Source of the DNA: Candidatus Methanomethylophilus alvi Mx1201
GTDB taxonomy: Archaea; Thermoplasmatota; Thermoplasmata; Methanomassiliicoccales; Methanomethylophilaceae
NCBI RefSeq assembly: GCF_000300255.2
Contig: NC_020913.1
Coordinates: forward strand, 618,692 to 682,691
DNA: 64,000 nt
Direction of reading: 5' to 3'
Each line of letters begins with the position of its first letter. The first letter of the stretch is position 1. Made by a program: the position numbers and the translations under genes. The notes below the pieces were generated by a model. The model made no database searches, was not told the DNA's origin, and saw only the letters and a program-made list of their open reading frames with translations. Below are positions 27,030 through 37,800 of this stretch, in pieces.

Positions 27030-28163
27030 TCAATTGTTATCTCTCACTATTTGTTCTATCGCCATTGCTACGTTTATCGCATCTTTTTCCGTATTATATT
27101 TTCCAAATGATATTCTGATGGTATTGTTAGCGAGAGAGGGGTCTAGATTAATTGCTTTGAGAACATGAGATATTTGCATATTCCGACTATCACAAGCAGA
27201 CCCTGTGGACACATATATCCCTTTGATGTCTAACTGAATTTGAAGGGATTCTCCAGTGATTTTATTGAATGAAATACTGATGATCCCTGGTAATTTAGGA
27301 GCACATGAGTTGATGTGGTAACTTACACCACGTTTGTTCAATTCATTGTAAAAGGTGCTTTCAATCATTTCTAGGTGTGATTGTATTTTCGTAATGTTGG
27401 CTATATTGTTAATCAAGGCTTTACTCATAGCCGCAATGGACGCGACATTTTCTGTGCCTGCACGGAATCCATATTCTTGTTCTCCGCCAACAATTAGTGA
27501 ATGAAGCTTGGTTCCTTTTCTAACATAGAGGAAACCGATGCCTTTAGGCCCATTAAATTTGTGAGCTGATGCAGATAGCATATCAACACCGAGGTCTTTA
27601 ACATCGATATTCATATGACCCATTGCCTGAACAGCATCAGTATGAAACAATGCACCGTAATCATGGGCAATTTTACACAAGTCCTTAATAGGTTGAATTG
27701 TGCCAAGCTCGTTGTTAACCATCATTACAGAGACAATACGGGTGCTATGATCTATTTTTGACAGTAATTCTTCAGAGAAAATATGTCCCGTTTTTGAAGG
27801 GTGTAGATAAATGATTTTGTCACCATTATTTCTTAGATAATTCATGTTTTTCAAAACAGCATGGTGTTCAAATAGGGATGTAATCACCGTCGTTTTGGAG
27901 GATGTCGGAACACACGTTCCACGCAATGCCCAGTTATCTGACTCTGTACCACCCGAAGTGAATATTATTTCACATGGATCGGCATTGATTGCTTGTGCTA
28001 TTTCTTTTCGAGAGTTGTCTAAGATAGTGCGGATTTTCTTGGAGAATGAGTATTTTTGAGAAGGATTCGAGTAATCATTTGTTAAAATAGAATACAGTTG
28101 TTCTGCCGCCTCAGGGTCGATTTTTGTTGTAGCAGCATTGTCAGCGTATATTGAGTATTTCAT
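27030..28163 (-). CDS. Cysteine desulfurase (IscS/NifS/DndA family)
   Basis: A PLP-dependent enzyme of about 377 residues that takes sulfur from cysteine as a persulfide. Seen: YADNAATTKIDPEA, TSGGTESDNWALRG, the PLP-lysine in SASAHKFNGPKGIGFLY, RAGTENVA, and the sulfur-carrying cysteine in STGSACDSRNMQISHVL. The start is ATG at 28163, seven bases after the preceding TGA; an upstream in-frame extension overlaps the small CxxC gene and is unlikely. It is the last gene of the BREX-like operon. With the PAPS-reductase-like BrxP in the same operon, it is a plausible sulfur donor for a sulfur-based DNA modification, as DndA is for DndC. Confidence 0.9.
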   Translation of the reverse strand: MKYSIYADNAATTKIDPEAAEQLYSILTNDYSNPSQKYSFSKKIRTILDNSRKEIAQAINADPCEIIFTSGGTESDNWALRGTCVPTSSKTTVITSLFEHHAVLKNMNYLRNNGDKIIYLHPSKTGHIFSEELLSKIDHSTRIVSVMMVNNELGTIQPIKDLCKIAHDYGALFHTDAVQAMGHMNIDVKDLGVDMLSASAHKFNGPKGIGFLYVRKGTKLHSLIVGGEQEYGFRAGTENVASIAAMSKALINNIANITKIQSHLEMIESTFYNELNKRGVSYHINSCAPKLPGIISISFNKITGESLQIQLDIKGIYVSTGSACDSRNMQISHVLKAINLDPSLANNTIRISFGKYNTEKDAINVAMAIEQIVRDNN

Positions 28164-28167
28164 TTGC

Positions 28168-28359
28168 TCACTCAAACAATGTGCACCCTTGTTTTTTAAA
28201 ATCTTCGGCCATATCAATCAATTCTTCCTCTGATAATTCGAGATGCTCTGATAAACAACTCATACAAAGAATCCGTTTAGTCTTTTTACCGAATATTTTT
28301 TTACACAGTGCAACTGAAATGTTGCTTGTTTCTTCACCACAACTGGAGCACAATAACAA
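28168..28359 (-). CDS. Small double-CxxC protein in BREX-like operon
   Basis: A 63-residue protein with two Cys pairs, LLCSSCGEE and ILCMSCLSEH, about 26 residues apart, probably a zinc ribbon or rubredoxin-like knuckle, followed by an acidic helix (LSEEELIDMAEDFKKQG). It begins with TTG at 28359, nine bases after the BrxL stop, and ends just before the desulfurase ATG, so it is part of the operon. The function is unknown; a metal- or sulfur-handling partner of the desulfurase is a reasonable guess. Confidence 0.6.
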   Translation of the reverse strand: MLLCSSCGEETSNISVALCKKIFGKKTKRILCMSCLSEHLELSEEELIDMAEDFKKQGCTLFE

Positions 28360-28368
28360 ATCAATTCC

Positions 28369-29862
28369 TCAACGAACTCTGTATGTTGCCATACATTTGT
28401 TGCTAAATTCTTCAGGATTAATAATCTGCATTTGCTCCAGTACTGTTTTTTGCATAGCAACTGCTGGCTCTAAACAGTATCTGTTGAACTCTTCTTTGAA
28501 TTTTATTGTCTTTATGAGATCATTGTTGGCGTGAGGGAAAAATAATTTCATATACGCTGTACACAGCCTCATTACTGCTTCAACCTCTCTACCAGATACA
28601 TTTTTAGCTCTGGACTCGACCAGTACCAGTTCCTCTACCATTCCACGATACTTCATTGTTTCACTGGGGCTTCTCATCAGATGCATAATTTCTGTGAAAT
28701 ACTCTGTATTAAGCGCCCAGCCATTCATGCGCATGTCCGGTGACAGCGGGGGTATGAAATAGCCCGGTATGAACCCATGTATACGTTGTATTAATGCGCT
28801 ATCTCTGAATACCTCGGGGAGTTCTTCGAACATATCCTGGCCAGACATCATCCTGTTGACGTTGATATTTCCCAAGAAGATCATCCCAGCATCTCCTTCG
28901 ATTTTTGTTCCTCCAACGTTAACAAAACCGTCTTCCATGTAACCCTTCAATATCCCGGCCATTTCTTTGTCATTGGTAAATTTAATGGATTTAATTTCAT
29001 CTATGGCTACATAGTCATTGAAAGTCACTAACCCCCTAGTTTTGGCACCGGGGCGCATATCCAGGAATAATTTTGCACGACTGAGGCTACCCCCTCCTGC
29101 TAGCCAGCCATATTTACTGACTTTACCAAAGATATAGGATTTACCAGTTTGTTGTGGGGCCAATTCAAAAAGATTAATTCTTGATTGGACGAATGGCAAA
29201 AGGCGTGTCAACATAGTATGTTTTGCCAACCACGTGTCCTGTTCCAGATTGCCTTTCAATTCGAAACCTTCGGCGTTATAGTCGATGGCACCAAGGAGGA
29301 TGTCCATCCACTCTTCAGTGTCTTCGATTTTTGATCTGGCCTCTTTGTATGCCTCTAAGCTAACTTCGTATGGACAAAAATTATTGTATTCCAATAGGGT
29401 AAATTTACCAGATTTACCATCTTCTGGAGGATTGTAACCAAGTTTGATTAAACCCCACCCCCCAGCTTCAGCGATTAATTCTTTTTTAATCCTGTTCCAA
29501 ACATAATCCTCTATTCTTGTGTCAGTATATGTGAACCCCAAATCGGGTAATTCAAAGCAATAATAGTCTGCTTTTGCATTAAATGCGATATTGATTTTTG
29601 CAAGAAAGGGACGGGTTATGCCCTCGGTTCTTGCCTCGTCCTCTAATTGCTGTTTCTCATTACGATGCGGGATTATTTTTTGGATGTACTTACTTAGTTC
29701 ATCAATACTCGGAATCTGTCCATCCTCGTTTTCTTTCCTTTTTAGAATCCAATCCCTAAGGAAGGCTTCGAGTTTTTCGGCTTTGAAGATCGCCATGATA
29801 GTTTGATCTTTGTATACTGTTGTTTCAGGAAAGATTTCTTTTAGTTTTTGAGGGCTATACAT
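28369..29862 (-). CDS. brxL: BrxL-like AAA+ protein of BREX, short form
   Basis: A 497-residue relative of BrxL. The diagnostic stretch is present: ELAPQQTGKSYIFGKVSKYG (Walker A at 235-242), LAGGGSLSRAKLF, DYVAIDEIKSIKF (Walker B at 284-289), ILKGYMEDGFVNVGG, GMIFLGNI, FRDSALIQRIHGFIPGY and ALNTEYFTEIMHLMR. The N-terminal ~200 residues hold the usual DNA-binding region. The C-terminal Lon-like protease domain of type 1 BrxL (~680 residues) is absent; the protein ends soon after the AAA+ module. Walker A has Gln-Gln-Thr where Gly-x-Gly is usual. BrxL is part of the interference machinery in BREX. Its ATG is 4 bases from the PglZ stop. Confidence 0.85.
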   Translation of the reverse strand: MYSPQKLKEIFPETTVYKDQTIMAIFKAEKLEAFLRDWILKRKENEDGQIPSIDELSKYIQKIIPHRNEKQQLEDEARTEGITRPFLAKINIAFNAKADYYCFELPDLGFTYTDTRIEDYVWNRIKKELIAEAGGWGLIKLGYNPPEDGKSGKFTLLEYNNFCPYEVSLEAYKEARSKIEDTEEWMDILLGAIDYNAEGFELKGNLEQDTWLAKHTMLTRLLPFVQSRINLFELAPQQTGKSYIFGKVSKYGWLAGGGSLSRAKLFLDMRPGAKTRGLVTFNDYVAIDEIKSIKFTNDKEMAGILKGYMEDGFVNVGGTKIEGDAGMIFLGNINVNRMMSGQDMFEELPEVFRDSALIQRIHGFIPGYFIPPLSPDMRMNGWALNTEYFTEIMHLMRSPSETMKYRGMVEELVLVESRAKNVSGREVEAVMRLCTAYMKLFFPHANNDLIKTIKFKEEFNRYCLEPAVAMQKTVLEQMQIINPEEFSNKCMATYRVR

Positions 29863-29866
29863 GTTA

Positions 29867-31939
29867 TCAATCCAGGTCAGCGAATAGAGCTTTTTCTTTG
29901 ATTTGTTCAGGTTTCTTTACTTCGGATTTAACCGACTGTTCAGAGTTTTTACTATCATTCCATTCGGAGGATACAACTATAAAAGGAACTAGACTCTCTT
30001 CAATCGACGCTCCCCCATGTAATTCGTATTTTTTACCACCGGACTTAGGCAACCTATTGTATCCCCTAACAACCCAGTATATCGTGTCGTTTTCTACGTC
30101 ACGTTTTTTAATAAATTCTGGTGGTGGGGCAAGACTATTGGGCGCTTTAGCAAACCTCCAGTCATCGGGTTCACCTTCCCATTCGAGGGTTTGAACAAGT
30201 TTTAACTCATTAGCTAAAACTGCCAGCCTAGACATTCCATGATCGGCAGTTATTATGACTTTGGAATAATCACTGAGGGATTTGGAGACTCTATTCAACA
30301 ATTCGTCCTTTATCACTCTGAGTGACTCGTAAAAATTACGTTCTACAGAGGTGTTTTCATTTTTTATTGCTCCATTATGAGCTGTATTGTCAATGCCTTT
30401 TATTTCAGGCAGTAGGTTGTTGTTCCAATCGATTTTATTAAATTCAGTAGATGTTGGTAGACGCACTTTTACTGCTTCACATAGTTCTATTTTGTAACTC
30501 ATTTTTTCAAGTTCTGTGACTATCAGGGGGATGTATTCTGCACCAAGCCCGTCTACGAGTAGAAGTGCTGTGTTTGTTTCATTTTTGAAGCGTGATAGTT
30601 CCTGATCTCTCTCGGGCACTATGTCAGGAATGGCCAAAGATTCAGCCAATTTGATAAAGTCTAAAGTTAGCGTATTTGTGACTTTATGATAGCGATAATG
30701 TCTGAAGTAATTTGTCAATTCTGGGGTGGCATATTCATATTCTGAGTAATAGTAATCCAATTCTGGAAATAACTGTGCAATTGTACTCGAGATTGATTGT
30801 TTCGTATCTGTTATCGATACACGAGAAATCAATTCACATTTTTCTTCAACAGTATTGCAATTGAGCCAGATAGTTGAATTGGGCTCATTTTTAACCCGGC
30901 TGACAAACTCGGCTACTAATGCCACATATTTTCCTTGGGAAATGTCTCTAAGTGAGGAAGACCGCTCTTTTGCATATATTTCTGCATTTGTGTCATTGAT
31001 TAGTTCGATTGGGGCATCAACAACATATCTGTGAAGAAATGATTTGTATGTTGGTTTCTGGGATAAAACCTTCGACAAGAAGCAATTCGGATTGATTTTT
31101 TTCATTATATAGTAACAATACACTTTCCAAAAAGGATCATTAAGATGAGACACTAGGGTTACAAACAATTCCCGAGGGTCTGTAGTCAATCCAATTTTTT
31201 CATCCATATACTGGGATAATGTGATTGATTTCGTTTTGCATTCGCGGAATAATGCTTCGATATCTATTTCTCCACATTCGATTCTGCAGCCGGTCATTTG
31301 TTCAAAAATTATTTCTGGATTATCTGTAGCATTAATCGATTTGTTCAGTCCAACTCTGCTAATCTTACGGGTTTCCAATGCTAGGGTGTATTGAAAGTCC
31401 TCGTGAGGTTCATTCAGGGCCTCCAATAATTGAGGATATGAGTGAAAGGCTGAAGGATCTAGGCAAAGTTGTTCTGGACAGATTGAAATCGTGGGGGTTC
31501 CTGAAATTTTTTCTTCCCCAGTTATTATCACAATCTGAAGTGAATCCTGGTATTTTGGATTAGAGAATGGCGTATAATCAAAATACTCAGATAAGATAAC
31601 AAGTTTGGCATTCAAATCTTGTTGATCCAGGTGATTTTTCAATTCTACATAAAAATCATGTACCGTGCCTTCATCCAGAATTGATAAGTATGCAGAAATA
31701 CCGGCTATTGTGACAGGTTTATTTTCATGGCGATATTGATTTTTTATGACTTCAAACAATACCTTAGGTCTATCAATTGTTAGTGATTCTGAGATTAGTT
31801 CCCATATGGGGACGTTTTTCGATCCATTTGATATGTGCTGATATATCAAATTGTACTCCTGATCTTTGTTGGAAACAACCTCAAGGCATGTGTTATTGTC
31901 ATTAGGTATCCCCAGGTATTCCTCCAACTCAAACCCCAT
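29867..31939 (-). CDS. pglZ: PglZ-domain protein of BREX
   Basis: A 690-residue protein with a PglZ alkaline-phosphatase-fold domain in its C-terminal third: ALLLVDGLGAEYIPLI (459-474, metal-binding Asp), VIITADHGMSRLA (about 563-575) and ELHGGASIEESLVPFIVV (near 645-662). These are the three hallmark blocks of BREX PglZ. The N-terminal ~440 residues are family-specific helical sequence. PglZ is essential for BREX protection; the phosphatase-like site is thought to process a nucleotide or phosphodiester. It lies between brxC and brxL with 4-base gaps, so it is cotranscribed. Confidence 0.9.
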   Translation of the reverse strand: MGFELEEYLGIPNDNNTCLEVVSNKDQEYNLIYQHISNGSKNVPIWELISESLTIDRPKVLFEVIKNQYRHENKPVTIAGISAYLSILDEGTVHDFYVELKNHLDQQDLNAKLVILSEYFDYTPFSNPKYQDSLQIVIITGEEKISGTPTISICPEQLCLDPSAFHSYPQLLEALNEPHEDFQYTLALETRKISRVGLNKSINATDNPEIIFEQMTGCRIECGEIDIEALFRECKTKSITLSQYMDEKIGLTTDPRELFVTLVSHLNDPFWKVYCYYIMKKINPNCFLSKVLSQKPTYKSFLHRYVVDAPIELINDTNAEIYAKERSSSLRDISQGKYVALVAEFVSRVKNEPNSTIWLNCNTVEEKCELISRVSITDTKQSISSTIAQLFPELDYYYSEYEYATPELTNYFRHYRYHKVTNTLTLDFIKLAESLAIPDIVPERDQELSRFKNETNTALLLVDGLGAEYIPLIVTELEKMSYKIELCEAVKVRLPTSTEFNKIDWNNNLLPEIKGIDNTAHNGAIKNENTSVERNFYESLRVIKDELLNRVSKSLSDYSKVIITADHGMSRLAVLANELKLVQTLEWEGEPDDWRFAKAPNSLAPPPEFIKKRDVENDTIYWVVRGYNRLPKSGGKKYELHGGASIEESLVPFIVVSSEWNDSKNSEQSVKSEVKKPEQIKEKALFADLD

Positions 31940-31943
31940 ATTC

Positions 31944-32836
31944 TCACTTCCAGAAAATCAGCCCAATATCTTCGTTGTCCGCAGCAAGAGAAAGGATTTT
32001 TGATTTCAATTCTTCTGCATTCATTTGCTTGATTTCAGCGATAGCCTGTGGGGCAATTTCAGTTTTATACTGAGAAGTTAGATATTCAGACAAATCCAAT
32101 TTGTCTGGCCAAGTGTTTGGTGAACCAGAATATCTCTTCATCAGATAGCTAGCTAATGAACCGAAGCTAATGTTAAATCCCTTGTATTTTGAAGGTATGT
32201 GCTCGTCTATGAATGCTGCCTGGCATCTCTTAACATCGGTGATTCCTGCTGTATTTAGAGACTGCATGATAGCATTCAGTTTTTCAGCACTATAATCTTC
32301 GGGATGAGATATGCACTGGATTATCAATTTTGGATTGTCATAATCGAAAAATACGAAGTATGCTGGCATATGGTTAGTTGCAGCCCATTCAGAAGGAGAG
32401 GAACTCTGGGTAACCTCTTTCCACCTGTTGAGTAATTTACGACCAAGTGACTTTTTCTCGTAATCCTCTATCTTTCCTTTTAATTCCCTTGTAAATGTTA
32501 TTTCAGGGGAGGAATATCCTGAAGATAAGTCCTGAATAAGATTGATGAGTTCCGAGTCAGGTATAGGTCCCGTTTCCACCATTCCTTTGATTATCTTCAA
32601 ACTTGCAACCATTTTGGAATCGTAGAACAAGTTGTCAATCAAATTATAATTTGCTGCAACGGTCTGTTGGATCTCTTCAATCGTTTTTACATTCTGGGGT
32701 TTGTCCAGTGATTCAATGCAATCTATTAGGTCAGCCAAGCTCGGATAAATAGAGATTATGCGACTTCTTGGAATCTTATTTCTTTCAAAGATAGCATTTT
32801 TCAGAGAATTAACTACTTGCTTGTAATTGACAAATT
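31944..32836 (-). pseudogene. brxC: 3' fragment of brxC/pglY beyond the IS
   Basis: The reading frame is open from the IS junction (EFVNYKQVVNSLKN...) through ADLIDCIESLDK to IGLIFWK and TGA. This is the C-terminal ~297 residues of the BREX P-loop ATPase, separated from the rest by the IS 32840-34810. A start at 32738 could give a 264-residue fragment, but there is no ribosome site to suggest it is used. It runs directly into pglZ (4-base gap). Confidence 0.8.
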
Positions 32837-32839
32837 CAG
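32837..32839. repeat. Target-site duplication CAG, left copy
   Basis: CAG (CTG on the coding strand) adjoins the IS at 32840; the second copy is 34811-34813. Keeping one copy restores the brxC codons TCT GAA TTT. Confidence 0.7.
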
Positions 32840-32918
32840 ACGTGAATTCGGCACGTTGCCCTGATTATTTTTGACCAGGGCCATAGCTCACGCTGTTACT
32901 GCACAGGGTCCGGCTCCT

Positions 32919-34542
32919 TTAGCACATCAGCCTGTCCGTATCGATGCCCAACGCTTCCGATACATCCATGAACTCGTCCGCCAGAATGGACGGGCCCATG
33001 AAGTGCTCGTCACCCGATACGGGATCCCTGGCGAGGATGAGGGAGACGGAACGTCTCACGAAATCCGAGAAAGTGGTATCGACGCCTTCCCTCTTGAGAA
33101 CATGGTCCGCAAGGTCGGTGAGCATGGTGGCTATCGAGATCACGAACATCATCGCGTTCTCCCTCGAAGGTTTCTGGATGTACACCTTCTTCATGGACAT
33201 CCCGTCCTTCATCAATCTGAAGGCGTGTTCCACGTGGTATTGCCCCAGGTATGTGAGCAGCACCGTATCCGCCGTTGCGCCGAAGCGGATGTTCTCCGCG
33301 TCCCCGTTCGCTCTCGGCAGGTTGGTCACCAGGACCCTTACGCTGCGGTCCTTCGAGAGCTCCTTGGCTCTCTCCTCGTCGAACTCCAGCGAAACGTCCA
33401 CCCGGTATTCCGTTCTCACGGTCGGTTTCTCGTCCTTCCTCGGTCTTCCTCTGTGCCCGTAGGAACGGGATTCCACCTCCGATACCGACCAACCTACCTC
33501 GTACGCCGAATCGCTGAGGTTCCCCAATGCTTCGGTTATGGCCCTGCGTGCATCCTCCTCGCAGTTGAACAGTCTCGAGGAGAAACGACCGAGGAGCGCC
33601 TGCGCTTCCTTCAGATCCTGTTCCCGGCGGTACTCGATACCCGCCTGGATATCATCGGATGTGCGATAGGCAACGAACCTCAGCATCATCCCGTCCACTT
33701 CGGCATCCGTATCGTATATCTCCCATCCGTCACGTACGGATGAGGGATCCATCGTTCCCGTGGATACGGAATAAACGATATCGTCCCTCACCTTGCGCCC
33801 GAAGTTCTCCGGGCACTTCGCTACGAAACCGAACCCCTCGGAGGTCATGAGCCCCACCAGGGGAGCGGTGGCGATCTTGCAATCGGCCACCAATGTGGTC
33901 GAGGAGGGATCCACCTTACCGGAAAGGAACTCTATGGCACCCCTGTCCATCTCGGAATCCGCGGTGGCACCGTCATACGGTCTTTCGTAGCAGACGATAC
34001 TGTTCTCGTCCGTGACCGAAAGGAGGCTGTAGACTATCCTGGCCTTCGAATCCTTGGGATGTCCGCACCATTCCGGTACTGCCGCACCCTCGATATCGGC
34101 GGTCTTCTCCTTCGCGGATATGCCGAAGTTGGTCGAATCGATGTTGAAGATGTTCGAATCCAGCCCGTATCTTGAGGCCAGAAGACGGTAGCAGTCATAG
34201 GTGACAGCAGGAAGATCCGGCCTCGAACATGATATCGAGGTCCCTTGACAATGCGGTTGCACCCAATCCCTCCAGATCCATCTTCTCCCCGAACATCTCG
34301 GATACGGGAGCGGACATGAACGGGTCGGAGACCCTGCTCAGTGCCCTGCGGTCCGCATGACCCATCATATCGCCGATGAAGGCTTTGACGGCATATCCTA
34401 TGCTGAGCTTGCGACGTTTGTCCACGGGGATCCTTTCGTCCAACAGTCCTCTCAGACCGGATTGTTCGAACAGCGCCATGGCTAACGCGGACGTCGCCCT
34501 CAGGCCGACGTATCCCCTGTCCCTAGAACGGTCCAATGCCAT
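32919..34542 (-). pseudogene. IS1634-family transposase with one frameshift
   Basis: The N-terminal part (34542-34195) has the DUF4277-type opening ALAMALFEQSGLRGLLDERI with GYAVKAFIGDMMG. The C-terminal part (to 32919) has NIFNIDSTNFGISAK (first Asp), TTLVADCKIATAPL (second Asp) and GQYHVEHAFRLMKDG (Glu). The two are in different frames: near 34215 the coding strand reads GCCGGATCTTCCTGC, and dropping one base gives a continuous frame (FEAGLPAVTYDCY). The break is not at an obvious slippery site, so it is more likely a mutation or sequence error than programmed frameshifting. Confidence 0.85.
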
Positions 34543-34605
34543 GGCGGTACCCTGTATGTCTTCATCAAGCCCGTTATATCGCAGGGTACGCGCGTCTCCT
34601 GAATT

Positions 34606-34648
34606 TTTAGCGATTATAATCGAGTTTTACTCGATTATAATCGCTAAA
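34606..34648 (-). promoter_or_regulatory. Perfect 20-bp-arm palindrome upstream of IS transposase
   Basis: Arms TTTAGCGATTATAATCGAG-T and its exact complement (34629-34648) flank a TTT loop, 64 bases upstream of the transposase start. Each arm also contains the shorter palindrome CGATTATAATCG. It may be an operator or an RNA hairpin that shields the transposase from outside transcription, as in several IS elements. A TATA-like ACTATAAATA follows at about 34648-34657. Confidence 0.6.
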
Positions 34649-34810
34649 CTATAAATAACGTGCGCGTGTTCCTCTACCTGGTACGCAGCATATCTCAGCG
34701 GACGCTATGCCGACCGTCATGAAAACCCGGGAAAAACACCCTGGATCCTGCAGAAAAAACGACGTTTTCACGCCGAAAATAAAAGATTCCTCAACGTGCC
34801 GAATTCACGT

Positions 34811-34813
34811 CAG
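34811..34813. repeat. Target-site duplication CAG, right copy
   Basis: Second CAG flanking the IS in brxC. Confidence 0.7.
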
Positions 34814-37800
34814 AGGGCGACACTAATGGCTTTAAGGTTTGGATAAGCTTGTATTCACCTTGCGTTTCAGATACGTTCGCATCGAGATTATCCTTTATCC
34901 ATAGATATGACGCAGCACTCGCGGCCTTATCCAAGATGGAGTTTAGATAATTATGAGTTAGATCTCCGACAGGAAGATGCCAGTGCATTCATATCTGGGT
35001 ATCTAGAATCGATATACTGTTCGAAAGCAGACTTAAACGTCACCTGATTCATGTATTTGGCGACGGACTTGATAATTCCCTCATTATTCAGTAGGATTGC
35101 ACCAACGTCTCTAATTGCCTCTGATTTTTCCTCAATATTGCCTTTAGAACTAGTCCGTGCAATGAGGCAGATTTTTTCGATTATTTCACGAATTATCGTA
35201 CAATCTGGGTCTTGTTGTCCGTCAACATAGTCAGGTATTACCCATAACGGGACCTTTGAGGATATTGTTGATATTTTATTGGAAATATATCCGATTGTTT
35301 CATTCGTTGTGCAATTGTTCATTGGTTGCAGACCAAACATGACCGGTGCCGATTCAACGAACGCTTTATCCTCCTTTGACAATTTGCAGATGGTTTTTTC
35401 ATCCCTGGGCTTATCAACAGTCTTTATTGCATCTTCGATGATCTCTGCTAAAGAATCTGCATCTAGAGGGTTCGTTAATTTACCATCCGTCCACTGGTAG
35501 TTGTTGTGCAGTATCTCTTTAAGGCAAAAACCAACAGTAAACGCGCTAAACGCATTATCCATCATACCATATGGGTGTTTGCGGAGGTCAATGAAAGCTT
35601 TGCGTATACTGAAATTCGAACCTCTGCCCACGGTATTGTTCATTTTTTTCGTGAATAACTCATGTATGTGTGACAATGGGTGATCTGGATTTAGATCGAA
35701 CCAGTTTTTATCTGCAGTAACCCCACCTTTTTGTAGCAATTGTACAACCTGGCGAGTTTGTTTTTCTGCAGTGTTGAAATCAATTCCAGCCAGTGCATAT
35801 TTTTTTAGACCGTTGATCGAGTATGCAGTTATAATCGGTGCCAACTCATCAGTATTGTAGGGTAGCATGTATTTAACACGCTCAGAGATGAAATTTTTGA
35901 ACGTTTGCCAAGTACATACTGTGTTGTGTACAGCGCCGTCTTCATAATAATAAGCAATAATTTTGGCAGAGGGCATTTTCATTTTATATGTCCAATCCGC
36001 CTCCATTTTGTCTAGACTCTTCTTTAGTTGGTTTTTAACGCCGGAATCATTTTCGGTCATGTGTTTGACATATAGCCGAACATATTCTTCCCAATTAGTT
36101 GCAGATTTGTCGCAGAATGTCAAGCCATCAAATTCTACCATTAAGATGCGGTAATCGTCTTTAGTTTGCGACAAGATTTTGTTAATTTTTTCAGGGATCC
36201 CTAGACTGTCTTCATGATCCTTTGCGATAGAGAACCAAACACAGACCTGCCCTGTTTCTTTTCCATATTTTTCTTTTTGAGTTTGACTCAAAAATTGTAA
36301 ACTAGAGCGATCTTTGCTAGTAACGCGAATGTCGAAACGTCCAGTAGGGTGTTGATTGAAAACCTGCTTCGTGTGGACAATTAGTGCATTCTGAGCTTTT
36401 TCAGAAAGAAGATCGTGGAATTTAGGAAGATACTCCTCTATCTTTGATTGTATGTTTGAATCATCGATAGAAGAGATATACAACTCAATATTGCCGTTCA
36501 TTATTGATAGGCAGTGTTGTTCTTCGAATTCTTTGATTATCCTTGAAACATTCGCAATAGATCCATCCCCAACGAAAGACAGTTCGATATTTTCTACTGT
36601 TGCTTGAAGGCGCGCATGACCGTTTTTATTTAAACGACAGACGAGTACAAACAACATTATCGCTTTCAATACGCGAATAAGAGGATCATCGTCTGTGGCA
36701 GCCCTGTATGTGCTATTACGTACTTTGTTATAGTATAGTTTAATTTCATCCAGTTCTTTCTTTTTACCTAAATCATCTCTTTCCATGAAATATTTCCAAA
36801 GATAGTCCACGGTAAGCAATTGTTTTCCGTATTCTTCAGGTCCACCAACTTTGATGAATTCTTGGAACTCTCTGCCGTTTGCGCTACCTTTTAGGTACTC
36901 AAAGATACTCCTTTGGTTAGCACCTACTGATTCAGACAATGTTTTTAGCAAATATCCCGCCATAGGGTGGATGGGCAAGATATTGTGAAATGATTGGTGA
37001 GTAACCTCATTTTCATTGAATTTATCTGCAACTTGTTGAACAGAAGCCCACAATTTGTTTTTCATTTCAGCCCATTCATTTTCAAGAGTTGGATTAACTC
37101 TCATGGCTCCGGCAGCTAATTCAAATGCGATGTTGTTCGGCATTTGTAGCTGTTTGAAGTAGAACCTATTTGTGGATCTGGATGCGCTGTCTGCATTATC
37201 TGAATAATATGCATTAATGCCCATATGGGTAACAGGGATAAGATAAAACTGATCGACGCCAGGACTTTCTGTGATGTCTTCGAAGGTTTTTAATTGAGTT
37301 TTGTTTTCTTCGATAAAATCTGAAAATTCATCAAATAGGAAGATTATTCTTTCAAGGTTGTTTTGTTCACGTATTTCCCTAATCCATTTTTTGAAACTAT
37401 TAACATCAACGTTCAAGAAAATACCGTCTGTATGCAATATTTTCTGTATGTCCTCAAGAACATGCAAAGATGCTGAGGATTCAGAGTTTGCATCCTGAAT
37501 CATTTTCACAATTGTTTCGATATCATAAACATCTGAGGGTATGTAGGATAATTGATCTGAGATTTTATCCCTTATCTTGAAGAAATTATCCCCTTCACGG
37601 CGCAGTCTTGAGATAATCTGATCAACATTTGAATTAAGGGGCACTTTCAACCCCAATTCCATAAGTTGTTCGATGATTGCTTTTTCAATCCTTACTATCA
37701 ATTCAATAGTTGGTTCTAACCCTGAGGCGTTATAATCATAAACGACCAGAGTTCCGCCCGCACGCTGTTTTTCAAGGTCTGCAAGTAAATCTGTATTGTG

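Larger units (their letters stand above)
32840..34810 (-). mobile_element. Insertion sequence interrupting brxC
   Basis: A 1971-bp element with perfect 19-bp terminal inverted repeats (ACGTGAATTCGGCACGTTG at 32840-32858 and its complement at 34792-34810), flanked by CAG. It contains a frameshifted IS1634-type transposase with a DUF4277 N-terminus and a large palindrome upstream of it. Removal of the element plus one CAG restores the brxC reading frame exactly at this point. Confidence 0.92.

Noticed and set aside
34195..34542. Programmed frameshifting in the IS transposase
   Set aside because: No slippery heptamer or downstream structure at the junction; a one-base insertion explains it.
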